A DNA stretch of 5,880 nt from Rhizobacter sp. (GTDB lineage: Bacteria; Pseudomonadota; Gammaproteobacteria; Burkholderiales; Burkholderiaceae). The translations under genes were made by a program, and so were the position numbers. Under the pieces are notes generated by a model. That model saw only the letters and a list, made by a program, of their open reading frames with translations. It did not search any database and was not told the origin of the DNA. The DNA lies in NCBI GenBank assembly GCA_014379885.1, contig JACMKW010000421.1, positions 1 through 5,880 of the forward strand, read 5' to 3'. This document shows, one piece after another, positions 1 through 5,347 of the stretch. Positions within the stretch are counted from its first letter, which is position 1, and every line of letters starts with the position of its first letter.

Positions 1-117
1 GGCGGCATGCTCGGGCGCGGCATGGGGGGGCGCTTCGGGGGCGGTGGACGCGGTGGTGGTGGGTTTGGGGGCGGCGGTGGTGGCTTCGGTGGTGGTGGTG
101 CATCGGGGAGGTGGTAG
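1..117 (+). CDS. C-terminal end of a TPM-domain (YgcG-like) protein, 5' truncated
   Basis: Reading frame 1 is open from the window edge to a TAG at 115-117 and gives the last 38 residues. Most are glycine, broken by F, R and M, and the chain ends GGGGASGRW. Such a Gly/Phe tail closing in SGRW is typical of YgcG-type TPM-domain membrane proteins, which have a signal peptide, a periplasmic TPM domain, one membrane helix and a Gly-rich cytoplasmic tail. Only the tail is visible, so the family call rests on this ending and on the TPM-domain gene directly behind it. LemA - YgcG - TPM clusters are common in proteobacteria, so a lemA gene may lie further upstream (inference). The exact function of the family is unsettled; links to photosystem repair, phosphatase activity and envelope stress have been proposed for relatives. 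The low-complexity GGT/GGC repeats are coding and are not a separate element. Confidence 0.72.
   Translation, partial: GGMLGRGMGGRFGGGGRGGGGFGGGGGGFGGGGASGRW
105..111 (+). promoter_or_regulatory. Ribosome binding site for the second TPM gene
   Basis: GGGGAGG lies inside the last codons of the upstream gene and ends 8 bases before ATG 120. This spacing selects ATG 120 over the in-frame GTG at 111, which would overlap the site itself. Its position inside the preceding gene implies translation within a shared mRNA. Confidence 0.65.
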
Positions 118-119
118 CC

Positions 120-617
120 ATGAACATCAAACGCATCGTGAAGCACATCTTGGCGACGGACGCACAAGTCAGCCGCGCCTTCCCCCGCAGCGCGTTGGCT
201 GCGATCGACAAGGCGATCGAGGCCAGCGAGCGCACGCATGTCGGCGAAATACGTTTTGCTGTCGAAGCGGCGCTAGATGGTTCACCACTGTTCAAAGGGC
301 AAACGGCCCGGGAGCGCGCGATCGATCTGTTCTCGCAACTGCGCGTGTGGGACACGCAGCACAACACCGGCGTGCTGATCTACCTGCTGATGGCAGATCG
401 GGCGGTGGAGATCGTGGCCGACCGCGGGATCGATGCCAAGGTGGACACGAACGAATGGAGCAGCGTGTGCCGCCAGATGGAAACGGCCTTCGGCCAATCC
501 AACTTCGAGGTCGGTGTGGTGAGTGGCGTGCAAGCGGTGACGCAGCGCCTGGTGCAGCACTTTCCCGCCAGAGGTCACAACAGCAACGAGTTGCCGAACC
601 AGCCCGTGGTTCTGTGA
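120..617 (+). CDS. TPM domain-containing protein (compact, 165 aa)
   Basis: This 165-residue protein reads as a single TPM domain (TPM_phosphatase/YgcG family). HVGEIRFAVE at about 40-49 forms the first core strand. A helix rich in R/E/A then leads to the family hallmark at about 64-104: RERAIDLFSQLRVWDTQ, then NTGVLIYLLMADRAVEIVADRGI. A conserved Trp (W113) follows in the stretch after ADRGI. There is no signal peptide, membrane helix or Gly-rich tail, unlike the gene in front, so the protein looks cytosolic or peripherally attached. The start is ATG 120, chosen by a well-placed GGGGAGG. It begins 2 bases after the upstream stop, so the two TPM genes almost certainly share a transcript and may act together. 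The biochemical role is not defined; phosphatase activity is reported for a plant relative but cannot be assumed here. Confidence 0.85.
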   Translation: MNIKRIVKHILATDAQVSRAFPRSALAAIDKAIEASERTHVGEIRFAVEAALDGSPLFKGQTARERAIDLFSQLRVWDTQHNTGVLIYLLMADRAVEIVADRGIDAKVDTNEWSSVCRQMETAFGQSNFEVGVVSGVQAVTQRLVQHFPARGHNSNELPNQPVVL

Positions 618-624
618 CTCTTTC

Positions 625-629
625 AGGAG
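625..629 (+). promoter_or_regulatory. Ribosome binding site deciding the start of the propeller gene
   Basis: AGGAG lies in the 20-base gap after the TPM stop, 8 bases before ATG 638. It supports ATG 638, the first codon of a clean signal peptide. It argues against any upstream in-frame start, which would run through the TPM gene. Confidence 0.6.
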
Positions 630-637
630 TTCTTCTC

Positions 638-1687
638 ATGCATTCGAACCGAATCAAAGCGTTGCTTGCCGTCACCCAGATCGTCATGCTGGCGGCAGCG
701 GGGCCGGCATGTGCAGGGGCCGGGAAGGCCTATGTCGCCGACGAAGGGGCGAACACCGTCACCGTTCTCGACGCCGCCAGCTTCAAGAAGATCGGTCGAA
801 TCCCCGTAGGGCAGGGCCCGCACAACGTCCAGGTATCGCCCGATGGCAAGTGGCTCTGGGTCACCAACAACGGCGAGCCTGGCATGGCAGCCGAAAAAAT
901 GCCGGCGGGGAAAATGCCCCAAGGTGAGCACGCAGCGATGGGCGGGGCCGGGGCGGTGTGGGCCATCGACACTGCGAGCAATAAGGTGGTCGCCAAGGTG
1001 CCGGTCGGCAAACATCCCGCGCACGTGGTGGTGTCAGGTGATGGAAGCACCGCCTACGTCACCAACGGCACAGACAACACGGTCAGCGTGCTGGACACCG
1101 CGACCCGGCGGGTCAGCGACGTGATCTCGGTGGGGGTGTCGCCCCACGGCCTTCGGATCAGCCCGGACGGCAAGGAGGCGTGGGTCGCTAACCTCAAGGC
1201 GGGCACGGTGTCGGTGATCGACACGGCCAGTCGCAAGCAAGTCGCCGAGATCGCCGTGGGCAAGGGCCCGGCGCAGGTGGGCTTCACGCGCGATGGCCGG
1301 TTTGGCTTCGTGTCGCTGTCGCAAGAGAACCAGGTTGCGGTGATCGATCCCGCGAGCCGCAAGGTGATTCGCAAGCTGGCTGTCGGGACGGTGCCGATTC
1401 AGTTGTATGCCACACCGGATAGTGCGTTCGTACTTGTCGCGAACCAAGGCACGTTGAAGAAGCCTGGCTCGACGGTGAGCGTCATCGACCTCGCAGCCAT
1501 GAAGGTGGCCGCAACGATCAAGACCGGGGCGGGAGCGCACGGCGTGGTGATCGATCGTGATGGGCGCCATGCCTTCGTGACCAACACGTTTGCGAACACC
1601 GTGTCGGTGATCGACATTGCCGCACGCAGGGTCGTCTCCACGGTGCCGGTGGGCAAAGGGCCGAATGGCATCAGCGTGAGCCCATGA
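638..1687 (+). CDS. Secreted YVTN/YncE-type seven-bladed beta-propeller protein
   Basis: The protein has 349 residues. Residues 1-26 form a Sec signal peptide: N-terminal R and K, a hydrophobic core, and an A-C-A site before G27. The rest is seven repeats of about 40 residues, each reading roughly aYVtN..dNTVSVIDtas.kvv..i.VG.gPh.v..SpDG, with YVTN/WVAN/FVTN strands at about 31, 72, 140, 181, 223, 264 and 312. This is the YVTN beta-propeller fold, often annotated 'cytochrome D1 domain' or YncE-like. No CxxCH haem motif is visible, so no covalent haem c is expected. Blade 2 carries an insert at about residues 79-105 with Met 83, 88, 93, 101 and His 99, possibly a soft-metal site. Histidines recur at the same point of blades 1, 2, 3 and 6 (H62, H129, H170, H301). 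The stop overlaps the MFS start, implying coupled synthesis. Likely a periplasmic binding or scaffold protein; the ligand is unknown. Confidence 0.87.
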   Translation: MHSNRIKALLAVTQIVMLAAAGPACAGAGKAYVADEGANTVTVLDAASFKKIGRIPVGQGPHNVQVSPDGKWLWVTNNGEPGMAAEKMPAGKMPQGEHAAMGGAGAVWAIDTASNKVVAKVPVGKHPAHVVVSGDGSTAYVTNGTDNTVSVLDTATRRVSDVISVGVSPHGLRISPDGKEAWVANLKAGTVSVIDTASRKQVAEIAVGKGPAQVGFTRDGRFGFVSLSQENQVAVIDPASRKVIRKLAVGTVPIQLYATPDSAFVLVANQGTLKKPGSTVSVIDLAAMKVAATIKTGAGAHGVVIDRDGRHAFVTNTFANTVSVIDIAARRVVSTVPVGKGPNGISVSP

Positions 1688-2946
1688 CGGCACTGCGCCC
1701 TGTGCAACTGGCCTGGCTGGCGGCGGCGGTGGTCGTTGTCTCTGCCGGCTACGGGGCGCTCTTGCCGGTGCTGCCGGGGTGGCTGGCTTCGCTGATGCCC
1801 GGCATCACCGCCCGCGAGGTCGGCCGTCACGTGGGCTTTTTGAGCGGCGTGTATGCGGCCGGTGTGCTGCTGGGTGCGCCACTCTGGGGCCTCGCGTCGG
1901 ATCGTGTCGGGCGCGGTCGAATCTTGATCATTGGTCTCGTGGGCTACGTCGCGAGTCTGTTGCTATTGCTGGTTCCGGCCCTGGCCGGCTTGTGGGGCAT
2001 CTACGCGCTGCGTGGTGCGACCGGTTTTTTTGTCGCGGCGGTCGTTCCTGTGGTCGCAGCTCTGGTGGCGGAACACACACCCGAGTTGCGGCGGGCGCGG
2101 CGCTTTGCGTGGCTGGGCGCCATGTCCTTGCTTGGATTTCTGTTCGGGCCCGCCCTCAGTGCGCTGGCCAGTGGGCTCGGGCCGTGGCTTGCCGACGGAG
2201 TTGTCTCGCCGGTGGTGACAGCGCAGTTCGTGTTGATTCTGTCTGCGTTGCTGGGCGGGCTGATGATGCTCGGGCTGGCCGTCACCTTGCCTGCGTCTCC
2301 TGACGCTCGCGCGGTGCATTCCGGCAAGGCGGTAAGTTCCGCGCCCGGCCGTCATGCCGCGCTGTTGTGGTTGAGCATGGTGGTGATGTTCGTGCTGGCT
2401 GGCTTTGAACTGGGGATCGTGCTGAAAGGGTCGCAGCAAGCCGGGCAGTCATCCCGCGAGGCGGCCATCATGCTGGCCGAGTGCAGCCTCGTCATGCTGG
2501 CGGTCAATGCACTGCTCTTCGTCACGTCGTTGCTGGAAAAAGTTGCTGCGCGGACCCTGATAGGCGCCGGTTTGCTTCTCGCGGTCATGGGCTTGGCCGT
2601 GTTGGCGGCGGATCCCTCCGAAGGCTGGATGTACCTCGGCGTCAGCCTGACTTCGGCCGGCACGGGGCTCGTTCTGCCGGTCATTGCCTACCTGGCCGCC
2701 GGAGCTTCGCCACAGAAGCTGGGTGTCGTGATGGGCGGCTTGGCGGCTGCATCCAGCTTGGGCCAGACGCTCGGCTCCGCCGCAGGGGGTTGGCTCTTCG
2801 GCACGCTTGCCAACCGCAGCTTTGGCTGGTTGACGCTGCCCTTGGTTCTGATGATGGGGCTGCTGGTGATTGCACGACCGAGGTGGTGGTTGGCCGGTGC
2901 TGCCGGCTCCACCTCGCATCCCCAAGTGCTGGCCCGAACGAGTTGA
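1684..2946 (+). CDS. MFS transporter, 12 predicted helices
   Basis: This 420-residue inner-membrane protein shows about twelve hydrophobic segments in two halves, joined by a polar loop near residues 203-224. MFS motif A is clear between helices 2 and 3: GLASDRVGRGRILIIG at about 69-84, with the usual D and R residues. A motif C-like GFLFGPALSALASG at about 151-164 (helix 5) points to the drug:H+ antiporter type of MFS efflux pump. The second half has the weaker motif usual for the family. ATG 1684 sits in an ATGA overlap with the propeller stop. No strong ribosome site precedes it, so translation probably depends on coupling. The substrate cannot be read from sequence. A secreted propeller upstream and a metal-efflux operon downstream make export of a metal complex or toxic compound a reasonable but unproven guess. 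Confidence 0.85.
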   Translation: MTALRPVQLAWLAAAVVVVSAGYGALLPVLPGWLASLMPGITAREVGRHVGFLSGVYAAGVLLGAPLWGLASDRVGRGRILIIGLVGYVASLLLLLVPALAGLWGIYALRGATGFFVAAVVPVVAALVAEHTPELRRARRFAWLGAMSLLGFLFGPALSALASGLGPWLADGVVSPVVTAQFVLILSALLGGLMMLGLAVTLPASPDARAVHSGKAVSSAPGRHAALLWLSMVVMFVLAGFELGIVLKGSQQAGQSSREAAIMLAECSLVMLAVNALLFVTSLLEKVAARTLIGAGLLLAVMGLAVLAADPSEGWMYLGVSLTSAGTGLVLPVIAYLAAGASPQKLGVVMGGLAAASSLGQTLGSAAGGWLFGTLANRSFGWLTLPLVLMMGLLVIARPRWWLAGAAGSTSHPQVLARTS

Positions 2947-3045
2947 TGGTGATGACTCAAGGTGATGACCGCCTCAAGCGCACGAGCGCACGTGGTGGGC
3001 CTCTTGAATCGCCCTATGCGTTTGATGTGCTGGAGCGCCACTAGA
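2947..3045 (+). promoter_or_regulatory. Repeat-rich intergenic control region ahead of the czc-like operon
   Basis: This is the widest gap between genes in the window and the probable promoter and operator region of the efflux operon. GGTGATGAC occurs at 2948-2956 and 2961-2969, CTCAAG at 2956-2961 and 2973-2978, and AGCGCACG twice in tandem at 2977-2992. Direct repeats like these can be sites for a response regulator (CzcR type), but the 13-base period does not match a known operator I can name. No T-tract terminator for the MFS gene is visible, so some read-through from the left operon is possible. Confidence 0.4.
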
Positions 3046-3047
3046 AT
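3042..3047 (+). promoter_or_regulatory. Candidate -10 box TAGAAT
   Basis: TAGAAT matches the sigma-70 consensus TATAAT at 5 of 6 positions. No good -35 lies 16-18 bases upstream: TTGATG at 3022-3027 leaves only 14 bases, and TTGAAT at 3004-3009 is too far. A weak -35 would suit an activator-dependent metal-induced promoter. Transcription would begin near 3053-3055, at ATG 3055 itself, giving a leaderless or nearly leaderless mRNA. Confidence 0.25.
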
Positions 3048-3441
3048 GCCCGCTATGCGTCGCTGGATCGCTTTTTTCCTCGTGTTGATCCTCCTCCCCT
3101 GGCAGGCCGCCGGTTGGGCGTCGACCACGCTGACCTCGGACGGCGGCGCGGATGAGCGCCACGCGCTGGCGCACTGGTTCGGCGAGGCTCACCATCACGA
3201 CGCTGACCAGCACTCTGATCAAGACACCAAGCCCACCGGCATGCACCAGGACGATTCGGAAGAATCCATCCAGCACGTCGTTCACACCGATGCCCACCTG
3301 AACCCCATGGCGGTCTTGCCGCTGAGCATCGATTGGGTGGCCGTGGTGGCCGAATCGGTCGACATTGGCGTCTACCAGAACCAACCACTCGCGCCTCCGT
3401 TCCTCGAAGAACCACGACGACCTCCCAGGTTGTCTTGCTGA
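3046..3441 (+). CDS. czcI: CzcI-like secreted histidine-rich metal-resistance protein
   Basis: This small secreted protein has 131 residues from ATG 3046, or 128 from ATG 3055. MRRWIAFFLVLILLPWQAAG with the next W-A-S is a Sec signal peptide, as in CzcI proteins, which open MRRF plus a hydrophobic core. The mature part has ten histidines, including an HHH cluster (residues 46-48 counted from MRRW), amid many Asp and Glu. That suits loose binding of Zn, Co or Cd in the periplasm. A hydrophobic stretch (MAVLPLSIDWVAVVAE) precedes a PPFLEEPRRPPRL tail, which resembles the CzcI C-terminus. Czc-type loci carry czcI directly before czcC, as here, and a regulatory role has been proposed there. GGAG at 3032-3035, 10 bases upstream, supports ATG 3046. 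The family pattern supports ATG 3055, and a -10-like box overlapping 3046 also favours the later start. An in-frame GTG at 2962 is unlikely, since it adds residues before the signal peptide. Confidence 0.72.
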   Translation: MPAMRRWIAFFLVLILLPWQAAGWASTTLTSDGGADERHALAHWFGEAHHHDADQHSDQDTKPTGMHQDDSEESIQHVVHTDAHLNPMAVLPLSIDWVAVVAESVDIGVYQNQPLAPPFLEEPRRPPRLSC

Positions 3442-3454
3442 TCACCTGATCGGC

Positions 3455-3478
3455 CCGGCGCACGCAGTAGCGCGCCGG
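3455..3478 (+). promoter_or_regulatory. GC-only hairpin between czcI-like and czcC-like genes
   Basis: CCGGCGC (3455-3461) pairs perfectly with GCGCCGG (3472-3478) across a 10-base loop. No T-run follows, so it is not a normal intrinsic terminator. It might slow polymerase, protect mRNA ends after processing, or set the czcI to czcC expression ratio. A 7-bp GC stem can occur by chance in DNA this GC-rich. Confidence 0.3.
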
Positions 3479-3490
3479 AACTTTGTGGTC

Positions 3491-3517
3491 GCAGCTGCCC
3501 GCAGCTGCATGTGCAGC
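3491..3517 (+). repeat. Clustered palindromic GCAGCTGC repeats before the czcC-like start
   Basis: The 8-base palindrome GCAGCTGC occurs at 3491-3498 and again at 3501-3508. The second copy extends into an inverted repeat, GCTGC (3504-3508) and GCAGC (3513-3517) around a 4-base loop. The block ends 10 bases before the proposed TTG start at 3528, where a ribosome site would be expected but is not obvious. Folding here could tune translation of the czcC-like gene. Confidence 0.35.
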
Positions 3518-3527
3518 GAACTCGAAC

Positions 3528-4748
3528 TTGAAAACTCATCGTTGGGCTGCGCCTTGGCTTCTTGCCGGCGCAACGGCCTGTGCCTCCGTCATGGCACAAA
3601 TCAGCCCACCGCCTGCCGTTGCAGTGCCGGCCCCTTCCTTGGCGCAGGCCGTGGAGGCGGCGTGGCAGCGCGCTGTCGCTTCGCAAGAGGCGCGGGGCCA
3701 GGAGCAGATCGCGGTGGCGAGGCAGAACGCAGCGTCGTCGTGGACGCCCAAGGCGCCCAGCGCGGAGGCCGCACGACGCAACGGCCGCTTTGGCGCCAGC
3801 GAAACCGAAGTCGGCATCTCCGTGCCGCTCTGGCTGCCCGGCCAGCGTTCGGCGCTGCAAACGGCTGCCACGGCCGACCTTGGTGTGGCGCAGGCAGCGC
3901 AACGCACCGCTCGCTGGCGCATCTCGGGTGAGGTGCGCGAGGCCGCTTGGGCGTTGACGGCGCTCGGTGCCGAGCTTGCCGCCGCGCGAGAACAACTGAG
4001 TCTCCTTCAGTCGCTCAGCGCGGACGTTGACCGTCGCGTGCGCGCGGGGGATCTGGCGCGAGCCGATGCGCTGGTCGCCCGCGCCGAAGCGCTGAACGCG
4101 GAGACCGCCATGAATGATCTGCAGCAACGCGCGGCCAGCGCCGCAGCGCAATGGGAAGCGTTGACGGGCCTGGCTGTGGTGGGCGACCCGAGCGAGCCCG
4201 CGACAGTTGTCACCGCCCCCGACCACCCCGAACTGGCGCTGGCCCGGCGGGAAGTCGAGCGGGCACAAGCCAGCCTCGACAGCCACCGCCGATCCAGACG
4301 TGATTCACCCGAGGTGGCCGTGAGCTGGAAGCAGGAACGCCCAGGCGACCAGCAGGCGCGCCAGGACAGTGTGGGCATTGCCCTGCGCGTGCCGTTCGGT
4401 GCCGATGCAGAACGCAGCCCGCAGGAGGCCGTGGCGCTGGCCGCTGTGGAAACCGCACGCATTCACTCGGAGCGTCTGGCGGAGCGTCTTGCCCTCGAAT
4501 TGCGCACGGCTCGTCAAGCCGTCGTGTCGGCAGAGCAGCAGCTTGCCGGCGCCCAGGCGCGATCCGAACTTTTGCAAGAACGCGCGCAGCTGCTCGACAA
4601 ATCGTTCCGTGCCGGCGAGACGGCGTTGCCCGACTTGCTGCGTGCGCTGGAAGTCAACTCACAAGCCGTGGGCGCCCTGGCCCGGCAACGCGCCGCGCTC
4701 GGGCTCGCGCGCGCTCGGCTTCAACAATCTCTCGGGGTCACACCATGA
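3528..4748 (+). CDS. czcC: CzcC-like TolC-family outer-membrane efflux protein
   Basis: The protein has 406 residues from TTG 3528, within the usual CzcC length. It forms the trimeric outer-membrane and periplasmic channel of a heavy-metal RND pump. Residues 1-24 (MKTHRWAAPWLLAGATACASVMAQ) make a signal peptide. Two OEP repeats follow, at about 36-215 and 235-405. Each is long Ala/Arg/Glu/Gln-rich coiled-coil helices plus a beta segment: EVGISVPLWLPGQR near 94-107 and SVGIALRVPFG near 281-291. FRAGETALPDLLRALE near 360-375 is a typical TolC-family helix turn. TTG 3528 is chosen because it opens a clean signal peptide; no in-frame ATG precedes M22 and no strong ribosome site is visible. TTG 3483 (421 residues) is the alternative. 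A Cys in ATAC near the cleavage site is a poor lipobox, so lipidation is doubtful. It overlaps the next gene by ATGA. Metal specificity cannot be told from this subunit. Confidence 0.85.
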   Translation: MKTHRWAAPWLLAGATACASVMAQISPPPAVAVPAPSLAQAVEAAWQRAVASQEARGQEQIAVARQNAASSWTPKAPSAEAARRNGRFGASETEVGISVPLWLPGQRSALQTAATADLGVAQAAQRTARWRISGEVREAAWALTALGAELAAAREQLSLLQSLSADVDRRVRAGDLARADALVARAEALNAETAMNDLQQRAASAAAQWEALTGLAVVGDPSEPATVVTAPDHPELALARREVERAQASLDSHRRSRRDSPEVAVSWKQERPGDQQARQDSVGIALRVPFGADAERSPQEAVALAAVETARIHSERLAERLALELRTARQAVVSAEQQLAGAQARSELLQERAQLLDKSFRAGETALPDLLRALEVNSQAVGALARQRAALGLARARLQQSLGVTP

Positions 4749-5347
4749 ATCTCATTGCACGTGCGACGCGCACGCTCATCAAGTTGCTGTGCCTCATGGC
4801 CATGGCCACGCCTGCCCTCTCTGGGCCGGGTGCACATGGACCGAATGGCGAACACCTCGACGGGCCGGCTGCCGCAACCGGCGGCACCGATGCCGCGCCG
4901 AAGATGGAGGCCAAGTCGGAAGATTTCGAACTGGTGGCCACGCTGAGTGGTGGCGAGCTGTCGATCCTGATCGATCGGTATCAGACCAATGAGCCCGTAC
5001 TCGACGCGAAGGTGGAACTGGAGTCCGGCGGGCTCAAGGCGATCGCCAAATTTCACGCCGACCACGGTGACTATGCGGTCGACGACCCCGCGCTGCTCAA
5101 AGCCTTGGGCCAGCCGGGCGCCCACCCGCTGCTCATCACCTTGATCGCCGGCAAGGAGAGCGATTTGCTGGAAGGCACCCTCAACGTCAGCACAGCAGCA
5201 GACGACGGCGACCACGGACACGCTCAGGGTCTGGGCGGTTGGGCACGCTCCGCGTGGATCGCCGGCACCTTGGCGTTGCTTGGCGTCGGTGCCTTTTTTT
5301 GGCAACGGCGCCGCAGCCGGCAGGCCCAGCTGGAGGTGTCGCCATGA
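4745..5347 (+). CDS. Periplasmic protein with C-terminal membrane anchor, between czcC- and czcB-like genes
   Basis: I do not recognise a named family for this 200-residue protein. Residues 1-26 form a signal peptide with an A-L-S site. The mature start carries PGAHGPNGEHLDGP at 28-41, identical to the start of the next protein. A linker rich in Ala, Gly and Thr leads to a compact domain at about 60-148 with alternating strands (FELVATLSGGELSILIDRY, then DAKVELESGG, then HPLLITLIAGKESDLLEGTLNV), suggesting an Ig-like or similar beta sandwich. DDGDHGHAQG near 153-162 is a short acidic/His stretch. A helix at about 166-186, followed by RRRSR, anchors the C-terminus in the inner membrane with the domain in the periplasm. 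It overlaps both neighbours by ATGA, so it is likely made in step with the pump. Histidines at 31, 37, 104, 107, 127, 157 and 159 suggest metal handling. A metal chaperone, sensor or pump-assembly role is inference. Confidence 0.82.
   Translation: MNLIARATRTLIKLLCLMAMATPALSGPGAHGPNGEHLDGPAAATGGTDAAPKMEAKSEDFELVATLSGGELSILIDRYQTNEPVLDAKVELESGGLKAIAKFHADHGDYAVDDPALLKALGQPGAHPLLITLIAGKESDLLEGTLNVSTAADDGDHGHAQGLGGWARSAWIAGTLALLGVGAFFWQRRRSRQAQLEVSP
4844..4860 (+). repeat. 17-base direct repeat, copy 1 (shared peptide motif)
   Basis: AATGGCGAACACCTCGA is identical to 5443-5459, 599 bases downstream. It encodes NGEHLD in the mature N-terminus of the anchored protein. The surrounding 14 codons keep the peptide but differ at silent positions, so the repeat reflects the conserved peptide more than a mobile or recombination site. 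Confidence 0.8.
5332..5337 (+). promoter_or_regulatory. Ribosome binding site for the czcB-like gene
   Basis: GGAGGT inside the end of the anchored-protein gene lies 6 bases before ATG 5344. It is the strongest ribosome site in the efflux operon and supports this start. It suggests the adaptor is translated efficiently in its own right as well as by coupling through the ATGA overlap. Confidence 0.6.

Noticed and set aside
1..117. Tandem DNA repeat array
   Set aside because: The GGT/GGC repeats are explained by the in-frame poly-glycine tail of a protein ending GASGRW.
44..637. Upstream in-frame extension of the propeller gene
   Set aside because: It runs through the Gly-rich tail and the whole TPM gene in another frame, gives an Arg/Gly-rich low-complexity sequence, and would bury the signal peptide. 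AGGAG before ATG 638 marks the real start.
1034..1693. Minus-strand open frame (219 aa) opposite the propeller
   Set aside because: Its His/Arg/Asp-rich repeats mirror the propeller repeats on the other strand. It has no independent coding evidence.
2962..3045. Earlier GTG/ATG starts for the CzcI-like gene
   Set aside because: They would add about 28 residues ahead of a clear signal peptide and would cover the repeat-rich control region.
3455..3478. Intrinsic terminator after the CzcI-like gene
   Set aside because: The stem is followed by AACTTTGTGG, not a T-run, and the next gene belongs to the same pathway, so full termination is unlikely.
3372..4286. Long open frame on the minus strand (304 aa)
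   Set aside because: It is antisense to the CzcC-like gene, Arg/Gly-rich and without family features. Such frames are common opposite GC-rich genes.
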